A stretch of 44,871 nucleotides of DNA from a virus. The notes under the pieces are model-generated. The model was given only the letters and a program-made list of their open reading frames with translations. It was not told the DNA's origin and did no database searches. This document shows positions 1 through 6,740 of the stretch, piece by piece (within the stretch, counting starts at the first letter, position 1; every line of letters begins with the position of its first letter). A program made the position numbers and the translations under genes. The DNA is taken from positions 1 through 44,871 of IMG/VR virus record IMGVR_UViG_3300048592_000505; one strand, written 5' to 3'.

Positions 1-12
1 CGCGGTGCCCGG
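1..12. repeat. Left cohesive end (12-base terminal repeat)
   Basis: CGCGGTGCCCGG opens the window and is repeated exactly as its last 12 bases. Joined end to end, the sequence reads TGCG, the 12-mer, then CGCA, so the 12-mer is centred in an inverted repeat. This matches a cos nicking site cut with a 12-base stagger, as in lambda. Whether the overhang is 5' or 3' cannot be seen. An assembly overlap is a less likely alternative. Confidence 0.75.
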
Positions 13-54
13 CGCAGCTTAAAAACGCTTAGGAAGGACCCTATAACTAATATA

Positions 55-471
55 TTAGATTTGAGGTTCAAATCGAATAGGTTCGATCTTGAATTGAAAC
101 ACCAATTCATTCAATTGTGTTTCAGAATAAAAAACATTTGGTTTTTTCTTAGCTTTCTTTGCATTGCATCCGTTGCATAAAAGAACTGCGTTGCTCAATG
201 ATAAAGGGCTTTCATTGTTGTGGTGATCTATTGTCAATCGCCCTTCCATTTTGCATTTAAAACATTGGCCTTTAAATTTGTCGTAAACTTCCCAACATTG
301 TATCCAAGTTAGGGTTTCAATTTTATTCTTGTGCGTGCCCCTTAGCCTTATTCGATTGGCTTTTCTGCAAATGTAGCATTCGTGATGCTTGCGCATTCTG
401 TGAGAGTTCTTTTTATTGTTATCAAAGAAATGTAAAGGAAGAGTTTTGCGACACTTTAGACATAAAAGCAT
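55..471 (-). CDS. HNH endonuclease next to cos
   Basis: A 138-residue zinc-binding HNH nuclease. Four cysteine pairs are visible: CLKC near residue 4, CYIC near 32, CFKC near 70 and CNGC near 100. The core LTIDHHNNESPLSLSNAVLL followed by CNGCN has the HNH/beta-beta-alpha metal layout, with the first His in DHH. In many cos phages an HNH protein encoded beside the terminase helps terminase cut cos. Here the gene ends 54 bases from the left end, and TerS and TerL follow across the joined cos site on the same strand. The gene is clearly AT-richer than the rest of the genome. It could instead be a free-standing homing enzyme, but its position favours a packaging role. Confidence 0.8.
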   Translation of the reverse strand: MLLCLKCRKTLPLHFFDNNKKNSHRMRKHHECYICRKANRIRLRGTHKNKIETLTWIQCWEVYDKFKGQCFKCKMEGRLTIDHHNNESPLSLSNAVLLCNGCNAKKAKKKPNVFYSETQLNELVFQFKIEPIRFEPQI

Positions 472-486
472 TGGGCTTCCATATCC

Positions 487-1098
487 TTATTTGACTTTGC
501 TGAGAAGCCTTTGCAGTCGAAAATTCAACTCTCGTGAAAAATTTACTTGGAAAACTTGAGCCCCCCGCTCTTGAAGACGAGCGCCGACTTTTTTCTTTTC
601 GTTCAACAATAATGCCCCAAGTGAAGGGGCCGTTTGCATCATTAAATGTCCCCGCACTTTTCCCGGCTTCATAACCTGCAAACCCTTGGATGCCGTTTTT
701 TGAATAAAACCGCTTTTTACGACAAAGCGTTTTCCGGGGGTGATTTCAACTCGCGTTTTCTTTCGACGTTTTACGGGAATGCCTTTTTGTGGAGTGACAG
801 CCTTAGCCCCCCGCACAAAGTCGATCAATTGCAAGCCTCGTGATTGATAAACAACCGAGCCCGAAAGTGCTCGAAGCCCTTTTCCGCTGGCTTTTTCAAT
901 CCAAATATATTTGTTTTTGAGCAAGCTCGATTGGATGCGCATTTCTTTTTTGATTTCGAGCACGCTTTCTTTGCGAAGGGTTGTGAGAGTGCGATTGATC
1001 GAAGTGCGAGCGGCACGAAAGACTTCATTTTTCTTGAGCTTGTCGAAAACTTCAAACCCTTGCGCAATGTTGTCCGTGATTTCGACTTTAAAGCTCAT
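487..1098 (-). CDS. Minor tail protein Z-like (lambda gpZ family)
   Basis: A 203-residue basic protein of the Minor_tail_Z type. It has the N-terminal helix with AARTSINRTLTTLRKES (gpZ: AINRVASSAISQSA), a central GSVVYQSRGLQLIDF segment, a Lys/Arg cluster, then FVVKSGFIQ and GHLMM. In lambda, gpZ acts at tail completion. The ATG at 1098 was chosen because GGCGGGGGTGTT stands just before it; the frame is open for 15 more codons without a good site. The location is odd: in lambda- and P2-type maps this gene lies between the head-tail connector and tail terminator, but here it sits upstream of the HNH gene and cos, far from the other tail genes. Confidence 0.72.
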   Translation of the reverse strand: MSFKVEITDNIAQGFEVFDKLKKNEVFRAARTSINRTLTTLRKESVLEIKKEMRIQSSLLKNKYIWIEKASGKGLRALSGSVVYQSRGLQLIDFVRGAKAVTPQKGIPVKRRKKTRVEITPGKRFVVKSGFIQKTASKGLQVMKPGKVRGHLMMQTAPSLGALLLNEKKKVGARLQERGAQVFQVNFSRELNFRLQRLLSKVK

Positions 1099-1161
1099 AA
1101 CACCCCCGCCATTGAGCGCCCTGTAAACCCCGGGCGTCCCCAAGGTTGCCGCGTTCCCTCG

Positions 1162-1205
1162 CTCACTAAGGGCATTCCCGGGCGATCAAACCGGGTTTTA
1201 GTGAG
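1162..1205 (-). other. Nested inverted repeat in the leader of the gpZ-like gene
   Basis: CTCACTAA (1162-1169) pairs with TTAGTGAG (1198-1205), and inside it CCCGG (1177-1181) pairs with CCGGG (1191-1195). The structure lies in the 149-base gap between the stop of the 77-residue gene and the gpZ-like start. No T-run follows on the minus strand, so it is not a simple terminator. An RNA processing or translation-control element, or a binding site, is possible. Nothing else is visible in this gap. Confidence 0.45.
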
Positions 1206-1247
1206 GCAATCCATGGAAGCGGGGTCCTTGAGAAAATTGTGCAGTGT

Positions 1248-1481
1248 TTAAAACATTTCGTCGACAACTTTTTTAAATTTGGCCTTTTCTTTGGGCGTCA
1301 AAGGGACTAAGGCCACACGTTTCGGCGTTTTGCCGCCTTTGAGGGCCACAACTTCTTTTTCAACTTGCGCGTCAATCCATTTTTGGAACGTCCCGTGTTT
1401 CTTTGCGATCAAGTCGTGCTTTTTGGGTTCAATTCTAACTGAGCGAGTTCGTTTGACTTCGCTTCCGGTTGCTTTTCGCAT
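1248..1481 (-). CDS. Small basic protein, possible ribbon-helix-helix regulator
   Basis: A 77-residue lysine-rich protein of unknown function. The stretch RTRSVRIEPKKHDLIAKKHG, then TFQKWIDAQVEKEV, resembles the beta-strand plus two helices of Arc/MetJ-type proteins (VRL, PxxHxxI, G, hydrophobic helix), which bind DNA as dimers. The start is well supported: GAGGTGAAACC precedes ATG. The gene overlaps the 3' end of the upstream gene by 73 bases in another frame, which is long for this phage. The RHH reading rests on pattern similarity only. Confidence 0.55.
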   Translation of the reverse strand: MRKATGSEVKRTRSVRIEPKKHDLIAKKHGTFQKWIDAQVEKEVVALKGGKTPKRVALVPLTPKEKAKFKKVVDEMF

Positions 1482-1792
1482 GGTTTCACCTCGAATTTGA
1501 TAAATTCTTTTAATTGTTCAAGCGGCCCGCCGTCTCTGCAATCCATGTCAATTCCGAGTTCGCTGAAAATTCGCTCGACAATGGTTTCGGCAGGCCCAAC
1601 CCACATTGTGTCCGTTGCTTGTTCGCAGACCGCAACTCCGATTTCGGCAAGTGAAACACAAAAGGGCCGCATTGCTTTTCTATGTTCAAGCTCGATCACG
1701 TCAAGAAATTTCTCGATGTTGCCTTCAAGATTGTGTCCCGACGTGGTTGAAAGAAAAAATTGCAGTTGGTTTTTCAGTTCGGTGCGGTTCAT
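1409..1792 (-). CDS. Hypothetical acidic protein
   Basis: A 127-residue protein, predicted mostly helical, that I do not recognise. It begins MNRTELKNQLQFFLSTT and contains several Cys (residues about 45, 56, 84 and 104), not arranged as a zinc site. The ATG overlaps the stop of the upstream 58-residue gene as ATGA, so translation is probably coupled. Its last 24 codons overlap the next gene in a different frame. It belongs to the run of small genes transcribed from the promoter at 2646-2674. The role is unknown, and an early accessory or host-takeover protein is a guess from context. Confidence 0.6.
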   Translation of the reverse strand: MNRTELKNQLQFFLSTTSGHNLEGNIEKFLDVIELEHRKAMRPFCVSLAEIGVAVCEQATDTMWVGPAETIVERIFSELGIDMDCRDGGPLEQLKEFIKFEVKPCEKQPEAKSNELAQLELNPKSTT

Positions 1793-1965
1793 GCAACCCC
1801 CTTGGTGTTTTCCGGTTGTGGTTTCTTTTTTCTCAGTATTGCGGTCGATTTACATTTTGGACAATTGAAATAAAGGCCGCCGAAGTGCTCGTCTTTGCAG
1901 CGAATGACACGCTCGGCGTTCTTTGTGGTGATTTCATGTTTGCAAGTGCAAGTTTTAAGTTTCAT
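1789..1965 (-). CDS. Small zinc-ribbon-like protein
   Basis: A 58-residue ORF, MKLKTCTCKHEITTKN at the start and YFNCPKCKSTAIL in the middle. The pairs CTC (6, 8), C23 and CPKC (35, 38) suggest a metal-binding knuckle. It is flanked by ATGA overlaps with both neighbours (start with the stop of the gene at 1962, stop with the start of the gene at 1792), which strongly supports it as a real coupled gene. Function is unknown; such short Cys-rich phage proteins often bind DNA or a host protein. Confidence 0.7.
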   Translation of the reverse strand: MKLKTCTCKHEITTKNAERVIRCKDEHFGGLYFNCPKCKSTAILRKKKPQPENTKGVA

Positions 1966-2195
1966 TTTATTTTTCCTTCAAGATAAGCAGAATTAAGCCA
2001 ATTGCAATTTGCTTCACACTCTTCTTTTGTCCAAATCGGGCTCATGACCATATCGGCGCGGTTTATTGAGCAAATTTTTCCGTTTGTTGATTCAATCCAG
2101 TGTATGAATTTTTGTTGGGGTTGCCCGTCGATAACAATTTGAATTGCAAAACGTCCGTCCGGTCGTCCAAAAGGCTGAAAAGTTACTTTTTTCAT
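1962..2195 (-). CDS. Hypothetical small protein
   Basis: A 77-residue protein starting MKKVTFQPFGRPDGRFAI. The ATG at 2195 overlaps the upstream stop as ATGA; an in-frame earlier start at 2231 lacks support. It has three Cys (CSIN, ECEANC) near the C-terminal half. The opening MKKVTFQ resembles MLKVTFQ of the gene at 2451-2615, which hints at a distant duplicate, though the rest differs. No family is recognised. Confidence 0.62.
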   Translation of the reverse strand: MKKVTFQPFGRPDGRFAIQIVIDGQPQQKFIHWIESTNGKICSINRADMVMSPIWTKEECEANCNWLNSAYLEGKIK

Positions 2196-2458
2196 AAATA
2201 GACCAACCTTGTGACATAACCTTCGCGGCAAATTTTTAGCGGGTCTCGGTTTAATTTCTCTACATATTTTTCGGCAGCGGCACGACGTTTAAAAGTTTTT
2301 AAGGCTTTATCAATTTTATAATTGCCGTGTCCTGTCCAAGCAAATACGCCAATGACGGCGCGCCCGCTTGAAAGCGCATCGGCATCACTTGCGATTCTCT
2401 CTGCTTTGCATAAGGGACAAAAAGTGCTTTCATATCCGTGAAATTGACAATTAACCAT
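2192..2458 (-). CDS. Hypothetical protein with N-terminal Cys/His knuckle
   Basis: An 88-residue protein. Its start, MVNCQFHGYESTFCPLCKAE, carries Cys4, His7, Cys14 and Cys17, a plausible zinc knuckle. The remainder (FAWTGHGNYKIDKALKTFK, then RRAAAEKYVEKLN) looks like a small alpha/beta domain in which a lysine-rich helix follows a strand. It overlaps the upstream gene by 8 bases and the downstream one by 4, as expected in a coupled operon. Function is not known. Confidence 0.62.
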   Translation of the reverse strand: MVNCQFHGYESTFCPLCKAERIASDADALSSGRAVIGVFAWTGHGNYKIDKALKTFKRRAAAEKYVEKLNRDPLKICREGYVTRLVYL

Positions 2459-2615
2459 TTAACACCTCAATTTTTATGATTTGCCAATTTAAAGCCATTG
2501 CGCGCAATTTAGCGTCGGCTTCTGTTTTTATAATTTCTTCCCATTGAGAAATTTTGGTTACTTTTTTGCGGCCTTGTTTTGTTTGATATTGGCTTTGAAA
2601 AGTTACTTTCAACAT
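2451..2615 (-). CDS. Hypothetical small basic protein, first gene of the small-gene operon
   Basis: A 54-residue basic protein starting MLKVTFQSQYQTKQGRKKV. The ATG at 2615 has AAAGGCGAT just upstream; an earlier in-frame start at 2657 lies inside the promoter and is unlikely. It is the first gene after the promoter at 2646-2674 and the terminator at 2712-2738. No family is recognised. Confidence 0.6.
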   Translation of the reverse strand: MLKVTFQSQYQTKQGRKKVTKISQWEEIIKTEADAKLRAMALNWQIIKIEVLNG

Positions 2616-2645
2616 TTTATCGCCTTTCGTTGTGTTCATATAATA

Positions 2646-2674
2646 ATTATGCAACACGAAATAGAAAAACGCAA
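2646..2674 (-). promoter_or_regulatory. Sigma70-type promoter with embedded operator-like motif
   Basis: On the minus strand TTGCGT (2674-2669) and CATAAT (2651-2646) are separated by exactly 17 bases, with start of transcription expected near 2639. The spacer holds TTTCGTGTTG, part of an 11-mer TTTCGTGTTGC (2661-2651) that also occurs once inside the early promoter region at 6523-6533. This suggests shared control by a phage regulator, possibly the Cro-like protein at 6146-6400. Confidence 0.6.
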
Positions 2675-2711
2675 CACAAAAAGAAAGATTGTCTCATAAT
2701 GAAATTTTTAC

Positions 2712-2738
2712 AATAAAAAAGGCGCCGTGGGCGCCTTA
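2712..2738 (-). terminator. Rho-independent terminator after the replication genes
   Basis: AAGGCGCC (2719-2726), loop GTG, GGCGCCTT (2730-2737) form a perfect 8-bp stem; read on the minus strand it is followed by TTTTTTATTG. It ends the transcript that carries the primase-helicase and RuvC-like genes and separates it from the promoter at 2646-2674. Confidence 0.85.
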
Positions 2739-2813
2739 TGGTGCGGGCCGGGGCTTTCTAGGCCCCGTTAGCCTTTCCGCCGTGAACACGTTGGAATGAT
2801 TTAAGGCACCCGC

Positions 2814-3317
2814 TCAAAAATCGTCTCGGCTTAACGACTTTTGTTCAAGTCCAGAAATTCGCTCGCCATAGCCTGCGAGCAATAGCGCGTCCATGACGCC
2901 TTCGTGCATTTTTCCGTTTTTGTTTTTTGGAATTTGGTCGTGGAATTTTTTGAAGAGCCGTTCAACGGCGATTGTCGACTTGGCTTTTGGTTTGAGGTCT
3001 TTTGAAATTCCGTCGTGCATGACCTTCGCCCATTTCGAGGGCTCAACATATGTGACCGGAAAGTTGGAAAGCAAAATTGCAATTTCAAGTGCTGCGAATG
3101 ATCGGCCATAATTGAACGCGCCGGTTGTGCCCATTGCTCCGGCGTGGGCGCGCTCTAAAAACACGCGAGCGGCTCGCCGGTTCAAAAGTGCGCGCACCTT
3201 TTCAAAATCAACGTCTTTTGTTCCGTCGGTTTTAAGGGGCATCACGGCCCATTCAAAGAAATCACCTTCCAACCAAACGAAGGCCCCGGCCTGTCCGGGG
3301 TCGATCGCGAGCACCAT
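2814..3317 (-). CDS. RuvC-like Holliday junction resolvase
   Basis: A 167-residue nuclease of the RNase H fold that should cut four-way junctions formed during replication or recombination and so debranch DNA before packaging. The expected acidic residues are visible: Asp6 in AIDPGQAGA, Glu55 in RVFLERAHAGAMGTTGAFNY, then His138 and Asp143 in MHEGVMDALLLAGYG. The length is close to bacterial RuvC (about 170). It overlaps the upstream 70-residue gene by one base and is followed by a terminator. The protein ends in SLSRDDF, an acidic tail with a final Phe also seen in other replication proteins here. Confidence 0.9.
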   Translation of the reverse strand: MVLAIDPGQAGAFVWLEGDFFEWAVMPLKTDGTKDVDFEKVRALLNRRAARVFLERAHAGAMGTTGAFNYGRSFAALEIAILLSNFPVTYVEPSKWAKVMHDGISKDLKPKAKSTIAVERLFKKFHDQIPKNKNGKMHEGVMDALLLAGYGERISGLEQKSLSRDDF

Positions 3318-3529
3318 TATTTCAAAACCCCATTGGCCTTGTCGTCCTCGGCTTGAATTGCCTCGGCCGTTTCTTTTGCGCGCTCGGCGATAAACTCAAC
3401 CATTTGTGCGGCCGTTTCCCAACATCGGGCCGGGTCGCCGGTTGTTTGGTTCTTTATGAAAAGCGCGATTGCGATTTCTGCCGTTTTGTTGTGGCGGTCG
3501 ATCATTTGTTTTGACGTGAGTTTTTCCAT
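3317..3529 (-). CDS. Hypothetical helical protein before RuvC
   Basis: A 70-residue protein, MEKLTSKQMIDRHNKTAEIA at the start, ending in a long charged helix (FIAERAKETAEAIQAEDDKA). The ATG at 3529 follows AAAAGGGGGCTCA; the earlier in-frame start at 3601 lacks a site. It overlaps the resolvase gene by one base. It looks like an all-helical adaptor, and I do not recognise the family. Confidence 0.6.
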   Translation of the reverse strand: MEKLTSKQMIDRHNKTAEIAIALFIKNQTTGDPARCWETAAQMVEFIAERAKETAEAIQAEDDKANGVLK

Positions 3530-3624
3530 TGAGCCCCCTTTTCTTAAATTTTCTGTCATCAATCCAATGCTCCGCGCAAAGCTCTTAAGTGTGTTGCGCA
3601 AAGCTTTTTTAAATGTGTTTCATT

Positions 3625-4000
3625 ATTCCCGTGTTCCCGTGTCCGAGTATGGTTCAAATTCTATATATATTTACCTCTTACCCTCTCTTATATATTTATT
3701 TTTTATCCATATATATATAAAAGAACTAGGACAACACGGGAATAAAAACCCTTTCTCAAATAGTTTCGCGGCTTTGCGCGTGGCCGTGTTCGCAAAAACA
3801 ACACGGACAATTCCCTAGTACAAGCTATCGAACACGGCCACGAGTGCGCTTTCGTCCGTGAAAATATATGCGCTCGCGTCAAAATCACGCGGCGCAGATA
3901 GGTGCAAAGTTTCCGAAAAGCGGGTCGCAGCTTCCTTCGGGCCGACTAACACGGCCTCACGGCGCTTCCCCGCAAGCAATATACGCGTTCTTCCCGTGTT
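3625..4000. other. Candidate replication origin: CCGTGTT iterons flanking an AT-rich stretch
   Basis: Within 376 bases the 7-mer CCGTGTT or its complement AACACGG occurs at 3629-3635, 3733-3739, 3784-3790, 3800-3806, 3831-3837, 3948-3954 and 3994-4000, with a near copy at 3637-3643. Chance would give far fewer than one. Two perfect long inverted repeats are included: ATTCCCGTGTT (3625-3635) with AACACGGGAAT (3733-3743), and TGGCCGTGTT (3781-3790) with AACACGGCCA (3831-3840). Between the first pair lies a very AT-rich run (about 3651-3722). The cluster overlaps the 3' end of the primase-helicase gene. This is the pattern of an origin with initiator-binding iterons and an unwinding element. Bases 3530-3814 carry no gene. 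Confidence 0.6.
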
Positions 4001-6130
4001 GTCGATTTTCAAAAAAGCGTATGTTTTGCGCCAAAAACTCTCTTGCGAAAGCCCTTTTCGATAGGTTTTGGTTCGATTGGCGTAAAGAAGAAATTGGGAA
4101 AATGCCACATCTTTAAGCAACGTGTGCTCGTCCTTCCAAAGCTCGCGTGGGGTGTGGTTGAAAAGATCATTCCAAAACTCGGCCTCAACGCCTTCGCTTG
4201 CGATCTTGGCTTGGTGCCCCTGCCCGTCATCGAAGAGCGGCAGTTTGTGGGCTTCAAAGCGCGAAATGTCACGTTTGAGCAAATGATCGAGGACGTGTTG
4301 GGCAAGCGTTCCCTTTTCCAATTGATCGGCGAGAGCCTTGAAGAACGCGTGCTTGGTTGCAAACGCTTTGTTGACTTCAAACACGACATAGCGCCGATTT
4401 GAGCGTTCGATCGAGACGGCTTCGGGGTTGTTGGATGCGATCGCATAGCGGGAATAATTGTTGACCGCGAAGCGGCCCCCAAATTTTTGCTCGACGGTCA
4501 TTTGCTTTGAACCCGTGAGGTTCTTCAAAATGCCGTCCTCTTCTTTGTCACCGCGCCAACTTGCCTCGTCGATGAAAGTCAAAAACTTGCAGGCTTGTTC
4601 ATAGTTGAAACGCTCTTTTAAGATCGAAGAGCGGTTGATTGTGTTGTGGAAGTTCCCCAAGATGACTTTCATAATACGATCGAAAAGAAAGCCTTTGCCG
4701 GTCCCTTGGTCGCCGATGAGCACCGGCACAAGTGAACAACGCTCTTGCGGGCGCTGCACGATATGCGCGAGCCAATCCAAGAGCCAAAGCCCTTTGTCCA
4801 AATTGCCCGCGGCAACGCCGTCAAAGATCAATTGCAAGAAAAGCGAAACGTCGCCGGCGATCGGATTGCACGGAAGCGGCGACCAAAGATTGAGCGCGCC
4901 CGGCTCGTCCTTATGGTTGAAAATCACTCGCGAGTATTCTTGTCGGCGGGCGTTTTCAATCCAAAGTTTGTTGATTTTGGTGAATTCCGCTCGCCAACCT
5001 TCGCCGCGGACGTGCTTATAAGTTTTTAAAAATTGTTTTCCCGTTTGCAGCGCAAAGTCGGTCGTCTTCATAAAGTTCACCGTGCGATAACCGTCATTTG
5101 CGATCATGAGCTTGCCGATTTTTCCGGGGTTGGCCTCTTGCTCGATGAAAAAGCCCTGCCGGTTCAAATCGTCAATGACAAATTCTTTGTGCACACAAAC
5201 GATGCGGCCTTTTTCATCCGTGAACCAACCCGGGTTTTGTTCGGCTTCGATTTCAATGCGTTGTTGCTCGGTCGCAAAAAGTGCTTTGTCCTCTTCAAGT
5301 GTGAGCGACGGAATTTCGCACCCAAGTTCACGAGCGATGAACGCCAAAGAGCGCGCAGTGAGGCCGCCTTTGCTTGAAAAGCCCGACCATTTATATTCGC
5401 ATTGCTCTAGATCGCCCTCTTTGAAGTTCACCCCGCTCGAAATTTCTTTCCAAAGCCGCAGGCCCTCGGGCGTTGGCAATGAAGAGTGAATTGCCATGCC
5501 GACTTGAACCCATTCGTCATATCCGAGTTTTTTGTTTTTGAGTTGGCCTGCGATTTTTTGAATATAATTTTCGATGCCGATAAAATTGACGGGCGCTTGC
5601 TCTTGCCCGTGAGTCGCAGCGAAAAGGTCGTGAAATTTCTGCGGCAATTCTTGGATTGGGCTCTCGTCAATCCAAGTGTATTGATTGCCCTCGGCGAGCA
5701 TCGAAGGGAAAACGACAATAATGTTTTTCCATTGGGTGTCGATGCCTTGCTTTGTGAGCGGCTTTTTATATTTCACATCGGTGCGCGCTTTGAACAAAAA
5801 GTGCAAACCGCCGGACGCCGATCTTTGGGTCATGGTGCGAACGTCTTCACCGCGTGAGAGTTCCGACCAAAGCTCAAGGCCGCCTTGACGTTTATCAACG
5901 TCGATGACGACAAGTCCGCTCTTTGATGGAAGCAAGCCCCAATTGCAACCCGTGTATTTTTTCGAGTTGAACCATTCGAGCATTTGTTTTGCGGAGTTGG
6001 TTGCGTATTTTGCCGGGTCTAAGAGCGGCGCTTTGCCTTTGTGGGCAACGGGCACAATGAAAAACCCAAGCTCTTCATATCGTTTGAAAATGTCTTCGAT
6101 TGATCGAAGAGTGTTGATTGAATTTTGCAT
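3815..6130 (-). CDS. Replicative primase-helicase (AEP prim-pol, PriCT, SF3-like helicase)
   Basis: A 771-residue bifunctional replication protein that should synthesise primers and unwind DNA at the fork. Residues about 15-175 form an archaeo-eukaryotic primase domain, with metal ligands in VVIDVD (74-79) and the ASGGLHFLFK motif (105-114). Residues about 200-270 resemble PriCT_2 (DEWVQVGMAIH). Residues about 440-600 form a viral helicase core: Walker A GDQGTGKG (473-480), Walker B FLTFIDEA (516-523) and motif C YAIASNN (562-568). The ATG follows GAGGGAACACCA and the gene lies just downstream of the Cro-like regulator. Its 3' end carries the iteron cluster, which suggests it may also act as the initiator. 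Confidence 0.92.
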   Translation of the reverse strand: MQNSINTLRSIEDIFKRYEELGFFIVPVAHKGKAPLLDPAKYATNSAKQMLEWFNSKKYTGCNWGLLPSKSGLVVIDVDKRQGGLELWSELSRGEDVRTMTQRSASGGLHFLFKARTDVKYKKPLTKQGIDTQWKNIIVVFPSMLAEGNQYTWIDESPIQELPQKFHDLFAATHGQEQAPVNFIGIENYIQKIAGQLKNKKLGYDEWVQVGMAIHSSLPTPEGLRLWKEISSGVNFKEGDLEQCEYKWSGFSSKGGLTARSLAFIARELGCEIPSLTLEEDKALFATEQQRIEIEAEQNPGWFTDEKGRIVCVHKEFVIDDLNRQGFFIEQEANPGKIGKLMIANDGYRTVNFMKTTDFALQTGKQFLKTYKHVRGEGWRAEFTKINKLWIENARRQEYSRVIFNHKDEPGALNLWSPLPCNPIAGDVSLFLQLIFDGVAAGNLDKGLWLLDWLAHIVQRPQERCSLVPVLIGDQGTGKGFLFDRIMKVILGNFHNTINRSSILKERFNYEQACKFLTFIDEASWRGDKEEDGILKNLTGSKQMTVEQKFGGRFAVNNYSRYAIASNNPEAVSIERSNRRYVVFEVNKAFATKHAFFKALADQLEKGTLAQHVLDHLLKRDISRFEAHKLPLFDDGQGHQAKIASEGVEAEFWNDLFNHTPRELWKDEHTLLKDVAFSQFLLYANRTKTYRKGLSQESFWRKTYAFLKIDNTGRTRILLAGKRREAVLVGPKEAATRFSETLHLSAPRDFDASAYIFTDESALVAVFDSLY

Positions 6131-6145
6131 TGGTGTTCCCTCAAT

Positions 6146-6400
6146 TTAAAAAGGAAACTTGAGTTGAACGCCAATGCTCTCGCGCTTGATGCCGTTTCGT
6201 TTTAAATACGCCTCGATGAACGGGTCATAGATTTTTTCCCATGAAAGTGCACCGTGCGAAAGTTCGATCAATTTGAAAGCTTCGAGCGGCGGCGGGGCGA
6301 CCCGATAAGTGCGCCATGCTGAAACGGCTTGTGTTGTTATTTTTAATTTTTCGGCAATGGTTGGTTGTCCAACCGAGTCGATAAACTCTTGAAGTGTCAT
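6146..6400 (-). CDS. Cro/C1-like helix-turn-helix regulator
   Basis: An 84-residue protein. The first half, MTLQEFIDSVGQPTIAEKL then KITTQAVSAWRTYRVAPP, has the helix-turn-helix pattern of small Cro/YdaS-type repressors (Q-T-I-A-E-K-L, turn, Q-A-V-S-A-W). It should bind operators in the divergent control region 6401-6740 and set the balance of leftward and rightward transcription. The start follows AGAGGGGGCCGCCTT. No partner CI-like repressor with a cleavage domain is present, so it may be a Cro-type early switch instead of a lysogeny repressor. Confidence 0.8.
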   Translation of the reverse strand: MTLQEFIDSVGQPTIAEKLKITTQAVSAWRTYRVAPPPLEAFKLIELSHGALSWEKIYDPFIEAYLKRNGIKRESIGVQLKFPF

Positions 6401-6740
6401 AAGGCGGCCCCCTCTTTAAATGTCTAAACGAAACACAAAGCTCGCAAAAACTGCGTTGCCTGTCCATAAAATAAAAAAAGGCGCTGCGGCAAAAATACTT
6501 TGAACTTTTTTATTGACGAACTTTTCGTGTTGCGGTTACGTTTCACCCACGAACAACGAAAGTTGAACACTCACCGCCGAAAGCGGACTTTGTGTTGAGC
6601 GGCTTGAGCCAACCGTCCGACGGCGAAATCAAGCGAGTGTTTCGTCCTTAGTTTCTTAAAGGTGTACGGGCCCGCCGAGGGGCCCAAAAGAAACGCTCGG
6701 CACTTATTCCAATGATGCCAATTTGAGGGGGAAAATTCCA
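6401..6740 (+). promoter_or_regulatory. Divergent control region: early promoter, operators and structured leader
   Basis: A 340-base non-coding region between the Cro-like gene and the rightward operon. TTGACG (6513-6518), 17 bases, TTACGT (6536-6541) is the best rightward promoter. Operator-like elements include TTTCGTGTTGC (6523-6533, shared with 2651-2661) and inverted repeats CGAAACACAAAG (6429-6440) with CTTTGTGTT (6588-6596) and GTGTTTCG (6637-6644). The predicted leader of about 190 bases holds small stems (CCGC-GCGG near 6573-6585, CCGTCCGACGG near 6614-6624) and GGGCCC-GCCGAG-GGGCCC (6667-6684). No convincing gene is found in it. Confidence 0.6.

Noticed and set aside
1-12. Terminal repeat as an assembly artefact
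   Set aside because: Twelve bases is shorter than usual assembly overlaps, and the exact centring in a dyad beside HNH and terminase genes favours cohesive ends.
2749-2767. CGGGGC-GCCCCG hairpin near the RuvC-like gene end
   Set aside because: A 6-bp stem with no T-run on either strand; the clear terminator is the neighbouring stem at 2719-2737.
3703-3888. 61-codon frame through the iteron region
   Set aside because: It covers the AT-rich element and the end of the primase gene, and shows no protein-like pattern.
6592-6660. Short open frame in the early leader reading into a coding-like peptide
   Set aside because: The peptide looks plausible, but its only starts are GTG or TTG with no ribosome site, giving about 22 residues, and the open frame has no earlier start codon.
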